Positions 8,575 through 15,947 of a DNA stretch of 57,554 nt are shown here, one piece after another; within the stretch, counting starts at the first letter, position 1; every line of letters begins with the position of its first letter. Location of the stretch: NCBI GenBank assembly GCA_947380655.1, contig CANCRX010000013.1:1-57554 (forward strand), in the 5' to 3' direction. The notes beneath the pieces are model-generated. The model saw only the letters and a program-made list of their open reading frames with translations. It searched no databases and had not been told where the DNA came from. The stretch comes from Alcaligenaceae bacterium. GTDB lineage: Bacteria; Pseudomonadota; Gammaproteobacteria; Burkholderiales; Burkholderiaceae_B. A program made the translations under genes and the position numbers.

Positions 8575-9675
8575 TCATAGACTTGGGTAGTCGGTATAGC
8601 CTTTTTCAGCTCCGCCGTAGAATGTTGCGCGATCATATGGATTAAGGGCTGCGTTGGTCGCGAATCTTTCGGCCAGATCAGGATTGGAAATGTAGAGGCG
8701 TCCGTAGGCGATGGCATCTGCCGAGTCATTCGTCAGCGCTTGTTCACCTGACTCGCGGGTATAGCCGCCAGCACTAATAAAGGCGCCTTTAAATGCTTTA
8801 CGGAACAGCGCGGCGGTGTCCGGTGCGTTTTCGTCTACTTTGTCATTGCCGCCTGCTGTGGTTGAGCGAGGCTCGATCATATGCAAGTACGATAAACCGT
8901 AGGTATTGAGCTTTTCGATGACTGCATTAAACAGCGCTGCAGTATCGCTGTCACCCATATCATTAAAGGTACCGTATGGCGACAGGCGCACACCGATTCG
9001 ATCAAAGGGGAATTCAGTTGCGACGGTTTCAACTACCTCGCTGAGCAGACGAATTCGATTTTCAATCGAGCCGCCATAGTTGTCTGTGCGATGGTTAGTC
9101 TGGTCCTGCAGAAACTGATCAAGTAGATAACCGTTCGCTGCATGAATTTCAACGCCATCAAAACCGGCAGCTTTCGCATTGCGTGCGGCGAGCTGATAGT
9201 CCTTTTTAAGACGGGTAATATCTTCGGCAGTCATGGCTTTAGGTGTTTCGAAGGGCTCCATTTGCCAGGTTGCTGTGAACGTTTTGCCTGCGGGAGGGAT
9301 GGCTGAAGGGGCTTCAGGCAGTCCTTGTTCAGGATGCAGCGAGGAATGAGAAATCCGGCCAACATGCCATAGTTGCGCAACGATTTTTCCACCTCTGGCA
9401 TGAACCGCTTCGACGATTTCTTTCCAGGCCTGCGTTTGTTCAGGGGAATAAATTCCTGGTGTGGCGGGATAGCCTTTGGCCAGCGGGGAGATTTGGGTGG
9501 CCTCGGAAATGATCAGCCCTGCTCCCGCGCGCTGCGCGTAATAGGTTTTTGCCAAAGGATTAGAGACATCACCGTCAACCGCGCGCATACGCGTCAGCGG
9601 GGCCATGACAACACGATTTTTTAATTCAATCGCACCTAATCGAACGGGTGTTGATAATTTTGGAATGGATGACAT
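8575..9675 (-). CDS. nemA: Old Yellow Enzyme-type alkene reductase (NADH:flavin oxidoreductase)
   Basis: FMN-dependent NAD(P)H oxidoreductase of 366 residues, as usual for NemA/OYE. Seen: N-terminal RVVMAPLTRMRA, the substrate-anion binding pair H178 and N181 in EIHAANGY, the proton-donor Tyr183, and QTNHRTDNYGGSIENR, the family signature just after. These enzymes reduce activated C=C bonds, N-ethylmaleimide and nitro compounds. It stands alone, reading away from the Spy-like gene behind a strong terminator. The symbol is used in the family sense; exact orthology to E. coli nemA was not tested. Confidence 0.92.
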   Translation of the reverse strand: MSSIPKLSTPVRLGAIELKNRVVMAPLTRMRAVDGDVSNPLAKTYYAQRAGAGLIISEATQISPLAKGYPATPGIYSPEQTQAWKEIVEAVHARGGKIVAQLWHVGRISHSSLHPEQGLPEAPSAIPPAGKTFTATWQMEPFETPKAMTAEDITRLKKDYQLAARNAKAAGFDGVEIHAANGYLLDQFLQDQTNHRTDNYGGSIENRIRLLSEVVETVATEFPFDRIGVRLSPYGTFNDMGDSDTAALFNAVIEKLNTYGLSYLHMIEPRSTTAGGNDKVDENAPDTAALFRKAFKGAFISAGGYTRESGEQALTNDSADAIAYGRLYISNPDLAERFATNAALNPYDRATFYGGAEKGYTDYPSL

Positions 9676-9779
9676 GATGAACCTTTGCCTGAGTGAAACT
9701 GATTTTTCATTTTAAGCCCTAATTGGGGTGCTGATTGAGATCATAGTTAAGCCATTTTTAAAAAATGAATTCAACTTTG

Positions 9780-9807
9780 AAAAAAGCCCTGACGTGTTGT
9801 CAGGGCT
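9780..9807 (-). terminator. Intrinsic terminator of the Spy-like gene
   Basis: Reading on the minus strand: a 9-bp perfect stem (AGCCCTGAC / GTCAGGGCT) with a 5-nt loop, followed by six T residues. It lies 59 nt beyond the stop of the gene at 9866-10483 and ends before the OYE gene, so it should isolate the two. Confidence 0.85.
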
Positions 9808-9865
9808 TAGGCCCAATCATGCATCGGGTTGTCGGATCGGCTGCATCCAGGCGGCTTAACTAAGG

Positions 9866-10483
9866 TTATCCGCGCGGAGATCCCTGGTGTTTTTGAGCAT
9901 GCTGCTCTTGCCTGGCTTTCATGTCAGCCGTAAAAGTTTTACGTTGTTCGGCAGTGAGTCCGTCCCAGAAGGCTAACCACTTTTGCTCGGCAATCCCACG
10001 CTTGGTGTCCATGGCTGCGCGTGATTGTTTGCTCGCCTCGATGACTGCCCGAGGATCCATTTGGTCTTTGCTTGCTTGTTCAGCCATTGTTTTTTTGCGT
10101 TCAGCGGCGTTAGCCTGCTTTTGCTTGCGTAAATCCTGACGTGCCGCCTGAGCCGCATCGTATTGGATTTTTTGAGCAGGCGATAAAGCTAGTTTTTGTA
10201 TGAGAGCTTGCTGATGTGCTTCTTTTGACATCTCTCCATGCTTACCCTGGCGGGAAGCTGGTGAAGCAGCAGGTGGATTGCCTGTGGCAAGGCTGGCGTT
10301 TGGACTAGCGGTAGTTGGCGCAACGGCTGGAGCTGATCCGGGAGCTCCAATGGCCGCAGAGGCCTGTACCGGTGTCGCAGGTGTAGGAGGTGTGACAGTG
10401 GCGGCTGATTGCGCCCAGGCTCCTTGAGCAAGCAAGCTCAAACCAAGGGCGGCTACGAGTGAACGGGTATTGGTCAGTTTCAT
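9866..10483 (-). CDS. Spy/CpxP-like LTXXQ-motif periplasmic protein
   Basis: Protein of 205 residues with a Sec signal peptide (MKLTNTRSLVAALGLSLLAQ, cleavage after AWA at residue 24). Residues about 27-80 are a low-complexity stretch of Ala, Pro, Ser and Thr. The rest is charged, helical and Gln/Lys-rich. Two LTXXQ-like elements are visible, LSPAQ near residue 97 and LTAEQ near residue 176, which is the mark of the Spy/CpxP/LTXXQ family of periplasmic chaperones and envelope-stress sensors. The disordered Pro/Ala linker is an addition compared with E. coli Spy. Monocistronic, with its own terminator. Family placement is fairly safe, the role inferred. Confidence 0.75.
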   Translation of the reverse strand: MKLTNTRSLVAALGLSLLAQGAWAQSAATVTPPTPATPVQASAAIGAPGSAPAVAPTTASPNASLATGNPPAASPASRQGKHGEMSKEAHQQALIQKLALSPAQKIQYDAAQAARQDLRKQKQANAAERKKTMAEQASKDQMDPRAVIEASKQSRAAMDTKRGIAEQKWLAFWDGLTAEQRKTFTADMKARQEQHAQKHQGSPRG

Positions 10484-10616
10484 GGCGTTTCTCCTGTGTT
10501 AGAACGCGAGACCATCATGACGCTATACCCATTTCAAACGTGTTGCAGAAATCAGCTGAGTTGTTTCAATGCATTTCATCTCGTGCATTGAACCAAGTGG
10601 GCGCATCGTTCTGGAA

Positions 10617-11210
10617 TCAAGGTAAATAGGTCGATCCAATCCTTCGTACATCGTCTGTTGGAAGGTCTTGCTTGAAGGCCACTAACCACAAGTCAAAGGA
10701 TTTCAATCCTCGACCACCGAACGTGCTCTTGAAACCCGCCTCAGCAAAGGCGCCGCACAGGGCTTTGAAGGTAAAACCGCATTTGTGCGCCATGTAGTGA
10801 TTACCTTGCGCGATATAGCCTCGGTGGCCGTAGAGAATGTCTATGGCACTGATCGGACCTGCGGGGGATTCGTAAAGCGGTTCAAGGAGTTGGTCTTGGG
10901 CAACAGCCTGGCAGACGCTTTGTAGATCCGGGCAGGTCAGTACGACAAAACCATCGGGCTTGAGGACACGATGAAATTCTTTTAACGCGACAGGTACTTC
11001 ATGAGGAAATAAGTGCTCAATGTTATGTGATGAGTAGAGCGCATCCATCGATGCTGTCTCGACCCGTGACATATCCGTCAGGGTGCCGACGATATCAGGG
11101 TTGACCTTCTCGTCTATATCAAAACGGATCTCTTTCCAGTTTTCGTTATTAAAGCCTTTAAGGCCTGCTTTGGTTTGTGGGCCACAGCCCACGTGAAGAA
11201 AACTTTGCAT
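10617..11210 (-). CDS. Class I SAM-dependent methyltransferase domain protein
   Basis: Protein of 197 residues with motif I HVGCGP at residues 6-11, a following acidic strand end (RFDIDEKVNPD) and the region ALYSSHNIEHLFPHEVPVALKEFHRVLKPDG, typical of the Methyltransf_11 fold around motifs II-III. It is short, lacking an N-terminal extension, so the substrate pocket must come from the C-terminal half. Start at 11210 has GAGG 7 nt upstream. Last gene of a minus-strand run (EmrE-like, binding-protein-like, PhnA-like, methyltransferase) with 33 nt to the preceding gene. Substrate unknown; related proteins are often found with cell-surface or secondary metabolic genes. Confidence 0.78.
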   Translation of the reverse strand: MQSFLHVGCGPQTKAGLKGFNNENWKEIRFDIDEKVNPDIVGTLTDMSRVETASMDALYSSHNIEHLFPHEVPVALKEFHRVLKPDGFVVLTCPDLQSVCQAVAQDQLLEPLYESPAGPISAIDILYGHRGYIAQGNHYMAHKCGFTFKALCGAFAEAGFKSTFGGRGLKSFDLWLVAFKQDLPTDDVRRIGSTYLP

Positions 11211-11243
11211 GCCGGTCCTCGGGATTTAATAATTTAAATACGA

Positions 11244-11591
11244 TTAAGCTTTTTTCAGAAAAATGGCTTTCAGCATAAAACTGCCGTTTTCCATGCGGCA
11301 GTCGACTTCGTGACCGTCTGTGCCATTGCCAAGTCGAATGCTTTTGACTTTAGTGCCTTTTTTTAATACGGTGGATGAGCCTTTAACTTTGAGGTCTTTG
11401 ATCAGAATGACTGAGTCGCCATCGGCAAGCGGATTACCGTTGCAGTCGCGCACAATACCGTCGGTGTCTGAGGCGTCCTCTGATTCTTCGGCGATCAGCC
11501 ACTCGTGACCACAATCAGGGCAAACGTAGTTTTCGCCATCCTGGTAAGTATTCTCCATGGTGCATTGGGGGCAGGCGGGTATTGTGTTCAT
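11244..11591 (-). CDS. yjdM: PhnA/YjdM zinc-ribbon protein
   Basis: Small protein of 115 residues. Residues 4-30 form a zinc ribbon with CPQC and CPDCGHEW, and the C-terminal part (residues about 48-115) is the PhnA/YjdM SH3-like domain with VRDCNGNPLADGDSV and KGSSTVLKKGTKV. Despite the old name, YjdM is not part of the C-P lyase machinery and its role is unknown. The open frame continues to 11675, but the ATG at 11591 with AGGAA upstream gives the family's standard N-terminus. It follows the binding-protein-like gene by 40 nt and precedes the methyltransferase gene. Confidence 0.9.
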   Translation of the reverse strand: MNTIPACPQCTMENTYQDGENYVCPDCGHEWLIAEESEDASDTDGIVRDCNGNPLADGDSVILIKDLKVKGSSTVLKKGTKVKSIRLGNGTDGHEVDCRMENGSFMLKAIFLKKA

Positions 11592-11631
11592 GAGGTTCCT
11601 GGATGGGAGGCTAGTGCCGATTCGCTTGGGA

Positions 11632-12372
11632 TCAAGATTGGGTAGTGTGATGGGCAGGCGCAACCACCAGGCCATTGACCCGATGTTTCGCGATCAGACT
11701 GGCAATCAGTCCGCTTGCTTTGGCTTGTTCAACAAAAGCGCTTAAAAATTTCAGCCCGACTGTATTGGCATTTCGTGTGCTGACTGCTTGCTGGATTGTT
11801 GTGAAATTTTCTGTGAGTAAGCGTGAGCCAGGTAGTTTTTTGGCGTCTTCAGTTAATGCTACGCGTAAGCCAGCTAATGCTTCGAGCTGATCCTGTACGA
11901 AAATATTGATGGTGGCTTCAAAGCCCTCTGCCATGACGAGACTGGCCTGTTTCAGATTGCGCGATAACCATAATTCGTAAGCGCTTCTTGAGGGGACGGC
12001 GATCCGCATTCCTGGCTGATCGACTTGCGCGACTGTTTGCAGGGTCGAACCTGCGGGCACCAGATAAGTCGCTTCGATTTCAACATAAGCTGGAGTGAAT
12101 GTGATTTTTTTCGCGCGCGCAGGATCTGATCCGACCAAGCCGATATCACAGGCGCCGCTTGCAACCGACTCAACTAATTCGTCCTGACTTTTAAACGGAG
12201 TGAGCTCGAGCTGAACGCCCAGATGGTCCGCCATGGCCTGACACAAATCGGGCGAAACGCCTTGTGGTGTGCCGGTGGGACTGGTGCCCGTGATAAGCAG
12301 GATGTTGCCTGTGAAAACGCCGGCGCGCAGGATGCCGTGTGGTGCTAAGTGCTGAGCGATGTCTGAAGTCAT
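11632..12372 (-). CDS. Amino-acid-type (SBP_bac_3) binding-protein domain without signal peptide
   Basis: Protein of 246 residues built as a complete type-3 periplasmic binding protein: GVSPDLCQAMADHLGV near residue 40, LVESVASGACDIGLVG near 70, KKITFTPAYVEIEATYLV near 90, ending with the closing helix region. The fold normally binds amino acids or opines in the periplasm. Odd here: no signal peptide, the protein begins almost directly with the first strand (HGILRAGVF). No upstream in-frame extension is available, because the stop of the EmrE-like gene is only 4 nt away. So it is either cytoplasmic, perhaps a sensor or enzyme such as a cyclohexadienyl-dehydratase relative, or lost its export. 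No permease or ATPase genes adjoin it. Confidence 0.72.
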   Translation of the reverse strand: MTSDIAQHLAPHGILRAGVFTGNILLITGTSPTGTPQGVSPDLCQAMADHLGVQLELTPFKSQDELVESVASGACDIGLVGSDPARAKKITFTPAYVEIEATYLVPAGSTLQTVAQVDQPGMRIAVPSRSAYELWLSRNLKQASLVMAEGFEATINIFVQDQLEALAGLRVALTEDAKKLPGSRLLTENFTTIQQAVSTRNANTVGLKFLSAFVEQAKASGLIASLIAKHRVNGLVVAPAHHTTQS

Positions 12373-12376
12373 TATT

Positions 12377-12709
12377 TTAGTGAGAGATAGTAGAGGAGAA
12401 TACGTTGATAACGATCACGCCGAGGATAATAAGGCTAATTCCGAGTATCGCCGCAGGATCGAGTTTTTGTCCAAGCCATATCCATCCTACTATGCCAACC
12501 AGGGCGATTCCCGCCCCGGACCAGATGGCGTAAGTGATCGCAAGCGGCAGGAGCTGCACTATTTTGGAAAGTAGATAAAAAGCTATCCCATATCCAGATA
12601 CTACAAGAAAGGAAGGAACAAGCTTAGTGAACCCCTCGGTCTGTTTGAGTGCTGTGGTGGCAATCACTTCCGCGATAATTGCTATACATAAATAAATCCA
12701 GGCCATCAT
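12377..12709 (-). CDS. Small multidrug resistance (EmrE/QacE-type) exporter
   Basis: Four-helix inner-membrane protein of 110 residues. Seen: the essential membrane Glu in IIAEVIATTALK (residue 13-14), AIWSGAGIALV in helix 3, and a fourth helix ending INVFSS. The pattern ITYAIWSG is that of EmrE/QacE proton-coupled exporters of quaternary cations rather than of Gdx/SugE guanidinium exporters. Two ATGs in tandem (12709 and 12706); the second has the better spacing to AAGGA. It leads a minus-strand group; the next gene starts 4 nt after its stop and is probably translationally coupled. Its 135-nt upstream region is shared with the divergent Bug gene. Confidence 0.9.
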   Translation of the reverse strand: MMAWIYLCIAIIAEVIATTALKQTEGFTKLVPSFLVVSGYGIAFYLLSKIVQLLPLAITYAIWSGAGIALVGIVGWIWLGQKLDPAAILGISLIILGVIVINVFSSTISH

Positions 12710-12844
12710 CCATCCTTTCGGCCGATAAAACGTTTAGCATCGAATCGCAACATTATCGCAGTTAAGGTATACCCTATCAAAGCGATAATTAATCGTATCC
12801 CATGCTAAAACAAAAAGAAAAGTACCGTTCAGGGAGACAATATC

Positions 12845-13801
12845 TTGATAAAAATACTCATTTTGTCCTTTGCATGCTTGATATCCGGGATGTCGCCGGC
12901 GCAAGCCGCCTGGCCCGATAAGCCCATTCAGATGATTGTTCCTTATCCGCCAGGAGGATTTACTGACGCTCTGGCGCGAGCGATTGCCAAGCCCTTGGGT
13001 GAGCGATTGGGGCAACAAGTGATTGTGCAAAACGTCTCGGGTGGCGGGGGCAATATCGGTGCCGCTAAAGCAGCTAAGTCCCCTGCGGATGGATACACGA
13101 TTTTTGTTGGTAATAACGCGACGATTACGATCAATACGTTGATCTATAAATCTCTCACGTTCGACCCCTTGAAAGACTTTGCGCCTGTTTCCTTGATCGG
13201 GGGGAGTCGTGCTGCACTCGTTGTCACCCCCTCCCTGGCTGTGAATAATATCGCTGAGCTTGTCGCATTAGCGAAATCCAGGCCCGGAGAACTGAACTTC
13301 GGTTCAAGCGGGACCGGAGGGGTGAGTCATCTCGCGGGCGAGCTGTTTAACGTTGATAACAATATACGCATGACGCACGTGCCTTACAAAGGCACCGCGC
13401 CGGCAACCGCGGACTTGTTGGGCGGGCAACTGCAAGTCATGTTTAACGATGTAGCGATTTCGCATATCAATGCAGGAAAGTTACGTGCGCTGGCGATATC
13501 GGGCACAACCAGATCTAAGCAGGTACCAGAGGTGCCGACCTTTTCCGAGTTGGGGATTAAGGGCTTTGAGACCTATGCATGGTTTGCTGTCTTTGTTCCT
13601 GCAGGGACGCCAGACGAGATTGTGATGCGGCTCAATCGGGAGTTGACTGGAATTACGACTGATCCCTCGCTACAGCTTTGGGCAGAGTCCCAGAATGGCG
13701 ACATGATGCACAGTACGCCTCAGGGTCTGGCTGCCTTCATACAAAGTGATTTGAAAAAATGGAAAACGGTCGTGGATCAGACCGGTGTGACCGCTGAGTG
13801 A
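12845..13801 (+). CDS. Bug-family tripartite tricarboxylate transporter binding protein
   Basis: Periplasmic solute-binding protein of 318 residues. Seen: signal peptide ending SPAQA at residue 21, then WPDKPIQMIVPYPPGGFTD, the Bug hallmark, GGGGNIGAAKAAKSPADGYT and the Bug pocket region HVPYKGTAPATADLLGG. Family members bind carboxylates, amides or aromatics and usually lack cognate TctA/TctB membrane genes nearby, as here. The start is a TTG at 12845 with AGGGAG about 8 nt upstream. A dioxygenase gene follows by 58 nt, so the ligand may be the substrate of that enzyme, or a relative of it. Confidence 0.92.
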   Translation: MIKILILSFACLISGMSPAQAAWPDKPIQMIVPYPPGGFTDALARAIAKPLGERLGQQVIVQNVSGGGGNIGAAKAAKSPADGYTIFVGNNATITINTLIYKSLTFDPLKDFAPVSLIGGSRAALVVTPSLAVNNIAELVALAKSRPGELNFGSSGTGGVSHLAGELFNVDNNIRMTHVPYKGTAPATADLLGGQLQVMFNDVAISHINAGKLRALAISGTTRSKQVPEVPTFSELGIKGFETYAWFAVFVPAGTPDEIVMRLNRELTGITTDPSLQLWAESQNGDMMHSTPQGLAAFIQSDLKKWKTVVDQTGVTAE

Positions 13802-13859
13802 TACGCGTCATCTGTATAAGTGATTTTTAAAAAATAATTTGAATAGTTTGGAGCAAAGC

Positions 13860-14747
13860 ATGGCAATTTCGATTTTTCCAGTGACGGAACATTTCATGGC
13901 CGAGATTGGTGGTGTAGATCTGAGCAAACCCCTCTCAGAGGGTGACAGGGCCGCGATTAAGGATGCATTTATTCGCTACAGTGTGCTGGTATTTCCTCAT
14001 CAGACGCTTACCTCTGAGGAGCATATCGAATTCGCCAAAGTATTCGGGCCGATGGAACAGAACATTAATACCTATGCAGATGAGGTCAAAAAATTCAGGA
14101 TCGATGCCAGAATCGCTGATGTATCAAACCTTGGGGATGAAAATGAAATTCTTTCTCAAGACAGTCGTAAACGCATGTCTGGCTTGGCCAATCGCTTGTG
14201 GCATACAGATAGTATTTTCAGGCACGTCCCAGCCTTGACCTCATTGCTCTACGCGCGTGCGATTGCTCCCGTTGGAGGGCGTACAGAGTTCGCCGATATG
14301 CGTGCCGCCTACGATGCTTTATCGGAGGTCACCAAAAAACGCATTGATAAATTGGTGGTGGAGCATAATATTTTCCATTCGCGCGCCAAAATTGGATTCA
14401 CTGAATTTACCGAGCGTGAACGCGCTTCCCTGCCTGGTGCCAATCAGCTTCTTGTCAGGACGATCCCTGAGACAGGGCGTAAAAATCTTTATATTGCCTC
14501 GCATGCTGTGCGTGTCATGGGCATGTCCGATGATGAAAGCGAAGCGTTGTTTCAGGAGCTTGCGCAGCACGCGACGCAACCGCAGTTTGTCCTCTCGCAT
14601 CGCTGGCGCGTCAATGATCTGGTGATGTGGGATAACCGTTGCACGATGCATCGTGGAACTGAGTTTGATGATTTGCGCTACAAGCGTGACATGGCTCGCG
14701 CCACAGTTTCTGATATCGGTAATACGGTCGAATTATCTCTTAGATAA
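13860..14747 (+). CDS. TfdA/TauD-family Fe(II)/2-oxoglutarate dioxygenase
   Basis: Non-heme iron dioxygenase of 295 residues that couples 2-oxoglutarate decarboxylation to oxidation of a substrate. Seen: HTD (H115-x-D117 in RLWHTDSIF), the distal His in MHRGTEF, and the 2-oxoglutarate-binding Arg further on (RDMARATV). Closer in wording to TfdA (2,4-dichlorophenoxyacetate dioxygenase) than to TauD, but substrate is unproven. The reading frame is open from a TTG at 13839; the ATG at 13860 is preferred because GGAG lies 7 nt before it. Sits behind the Bug gene and ends 8 nt inside the convergent DUF1345 gene. Confidence 0.9.
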   Translation: MAISIFPVTEHFMAEIGGVDLSKPLSEGDRAAIKDAFIRYSVLVFPHQTLTSEEHIEFAKVFGPMEQNINTYADEVKKFRIDARIADVSNLGDENEILSQDSRKRMSGLANRLWHTDSIFRHVPALTSLLYARAIAPVGGRTEFADMRAAYDALSEVTKKRIDKLVVEHNIFHSRAKIGFTEFTERERASLPGANQLLVRTIPETGRKNLYIASHAVRVMGMSDDESEALFQELAQHATQPQFVLSHRWRVNDLVMWDNRCTMHRGTEFDDLRYKRDMARATVSDIGNTVELSLR

Positions 14748-15390
14748 AGCCGGCGGCAATATTAATGGTCAGGGCGATTAAGGTTGTATTGAAAAAAAAC
14801 GCCATGACTGAATGAATCAGTCCGATACGTCGCATGGAGCGACTCGTGAAGCTGACGTCTGCGGTTTGGCCCGAGGTACCGAGTACGCAAGAAAAATACA
14901 CAAAATCCAGATAATCAGGCTCTTCGTGCCCAGGGAAAAGAAGGCCTGGATTGTGTTTCTTTTGCTCGGCCACATAGTATTCGTGCGCATAATGCACAGC
15001 GAACATGACTTGAGTGAATAACCATGAGGTCATAATCGTCAGTGCCGCAAGCAAGATGTGAAAGAGTTTGTCGTTGCCTTGCAAGGATTTGGAAATCCCG
15101 AGCACCATAACATTGGCAACCAGGCAAACAATGGCAGAAAAAATAACAAACAATAAAATGACATAGTTACCCGTGTCCTGCCTAAGCGCACGTGCACGCA
15201 CCTGGACAGGATCGGCTAGATACATCATTTTCATTGTGAGAAAAAGATACAGGCAGGCGCCAATATTCCAACTCACAACCAGGGTCACCCAATTGTTGGT
15301 GATGACAAAAAGCGGGTGCAGTAACGCTGCAACCACTCCAACGATCACGCTAGTCGCTAGAATCGGACGGGCTTTAATGACTCGAATCAT
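14740..15390 (-). CDS. DUF1345 family membrane protein
   Basis: Protein of 216 residues with five to six membrane segments. The family-specific block, YYVAEQKKHNPGLLFPG followed by PDYLDFVYFSCVLGTSGQTADV, is clear near residues 138-182 and ends with a last helix. No function has been established for DUF1345. Its ATG overlaps the stop of the cytochrome b561 gene by 4 nt (ATGA), so the two are translationally coupled. Its 3' end overlaps the convergent dioxygenase gene by 8 nt. Confidence 0.85.
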   Translation of the reverse strand: MIRVIKARPILATSVIVGVVAALLHPLFVITNNWVTLVVSWNIGACLYLFLTMKMMYLADPVQVRARALRQDTGNYVILLFVIFSAIVCLVANVMVLGISKSLQGNDKLFHILLAALTIMTSWLFTQVMFAVHYAHEYYVAEQKKHNPGLLFPGHEEPDYLDFVYFSCVLGTSGQTADVSFTSRSMRRIGLIHSVMAFFFNTTLIALTINIAAGFI

Positions 15391-15941
15391 GTTTTGTTAT
15401 GCCACATACGCTGAAAAACACCATCCCGATCAATCATTAAATGTTTCAGTGCTGCCGCAATATGGCCAAGCGCGATCACACCTAAGGTCATCGCAAGCAC
15501 ACCATGCAGGTTAAAAATCTGTTTGGCGAGTGCTTCACTTTTGGGGATGAAAGGTAACGCGGGAAGGTTGTAGCCGCCAATTGTTATCAGTGCCGGGTAT
15601 GCCGTCACACCAGCCCAGCCAAGCATGGGTACCGCGATCAACAGTACGTAAATCAAGCCATGCACGATTTTCGCAGTGATGATGAGGTGAGTGGAGAGTG
15701 TGCTGGGGTAGGGCGGAGTACCTTGGCGCAGTTTGATGAGTAACCGAATGAACATTGTCCATAGCACGAGAAACCCAATCGCTTTGTGCCAGGCATACAG
15801 TGCATCAGTGAGCGTGTCCCACAGATTGGCCGTTGCACGGGAGCTCATCCATAGCCCGACAGGAATCAGAACCAACACACACAGCGCGATGATCCAATGC
15901 AGCAGTTTTTGGACAACTGAGTAACCCGGTTGCATTTGCAT
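15387..15941 (-). CDS. Cytochrome b561 (CybB-like)
   Basis: Four-helix di-heme membrane cytochrome of 184 residues. Candidate heme ligands are H15 (LLHWIIAL), the His in YAWHKAIG near residue 52, and two in the C-terminal helix pair (NLHGVLAM and LGHIAAALKH). These proteins pass electrons between quinol and periplasmic partners; in E. coli CybB acts as a superoxide:ubiquinone oxidoreductase. It lies between the YdgA-like gene (6-nt gap) and the DUF1345 gene (4-nt overlap), in what looks like one minus-strand transcript. Confidence 0.9.
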   Translation of the reverse strand: MQMQPGYSVVQKLLHWIIALCVLVLIPVGLWMSSRATANLWDTLTDALYAWHKAIGFLVLWTMFIRLLIKLRQGTPPYPSTLSTHLIITAKIVHGLIYVLLIAVPMLGWAGVTAYPALITIGGYNLPALPFIPKSEALAKQIFNLHGVLAMTLGVIALGHIAAALKHLMIDRDGVFQRMWHNKT

Positions 15942-15947
15942 AATGCG

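Noticed and set aside
14257..14651. Long alternative frames inside the dioxygenase and other real genes (several above 100 codons)
   Set aside because: They lie wholly within well-supported genes, have odd composition and no recognisable domains or ribosome binding sites.
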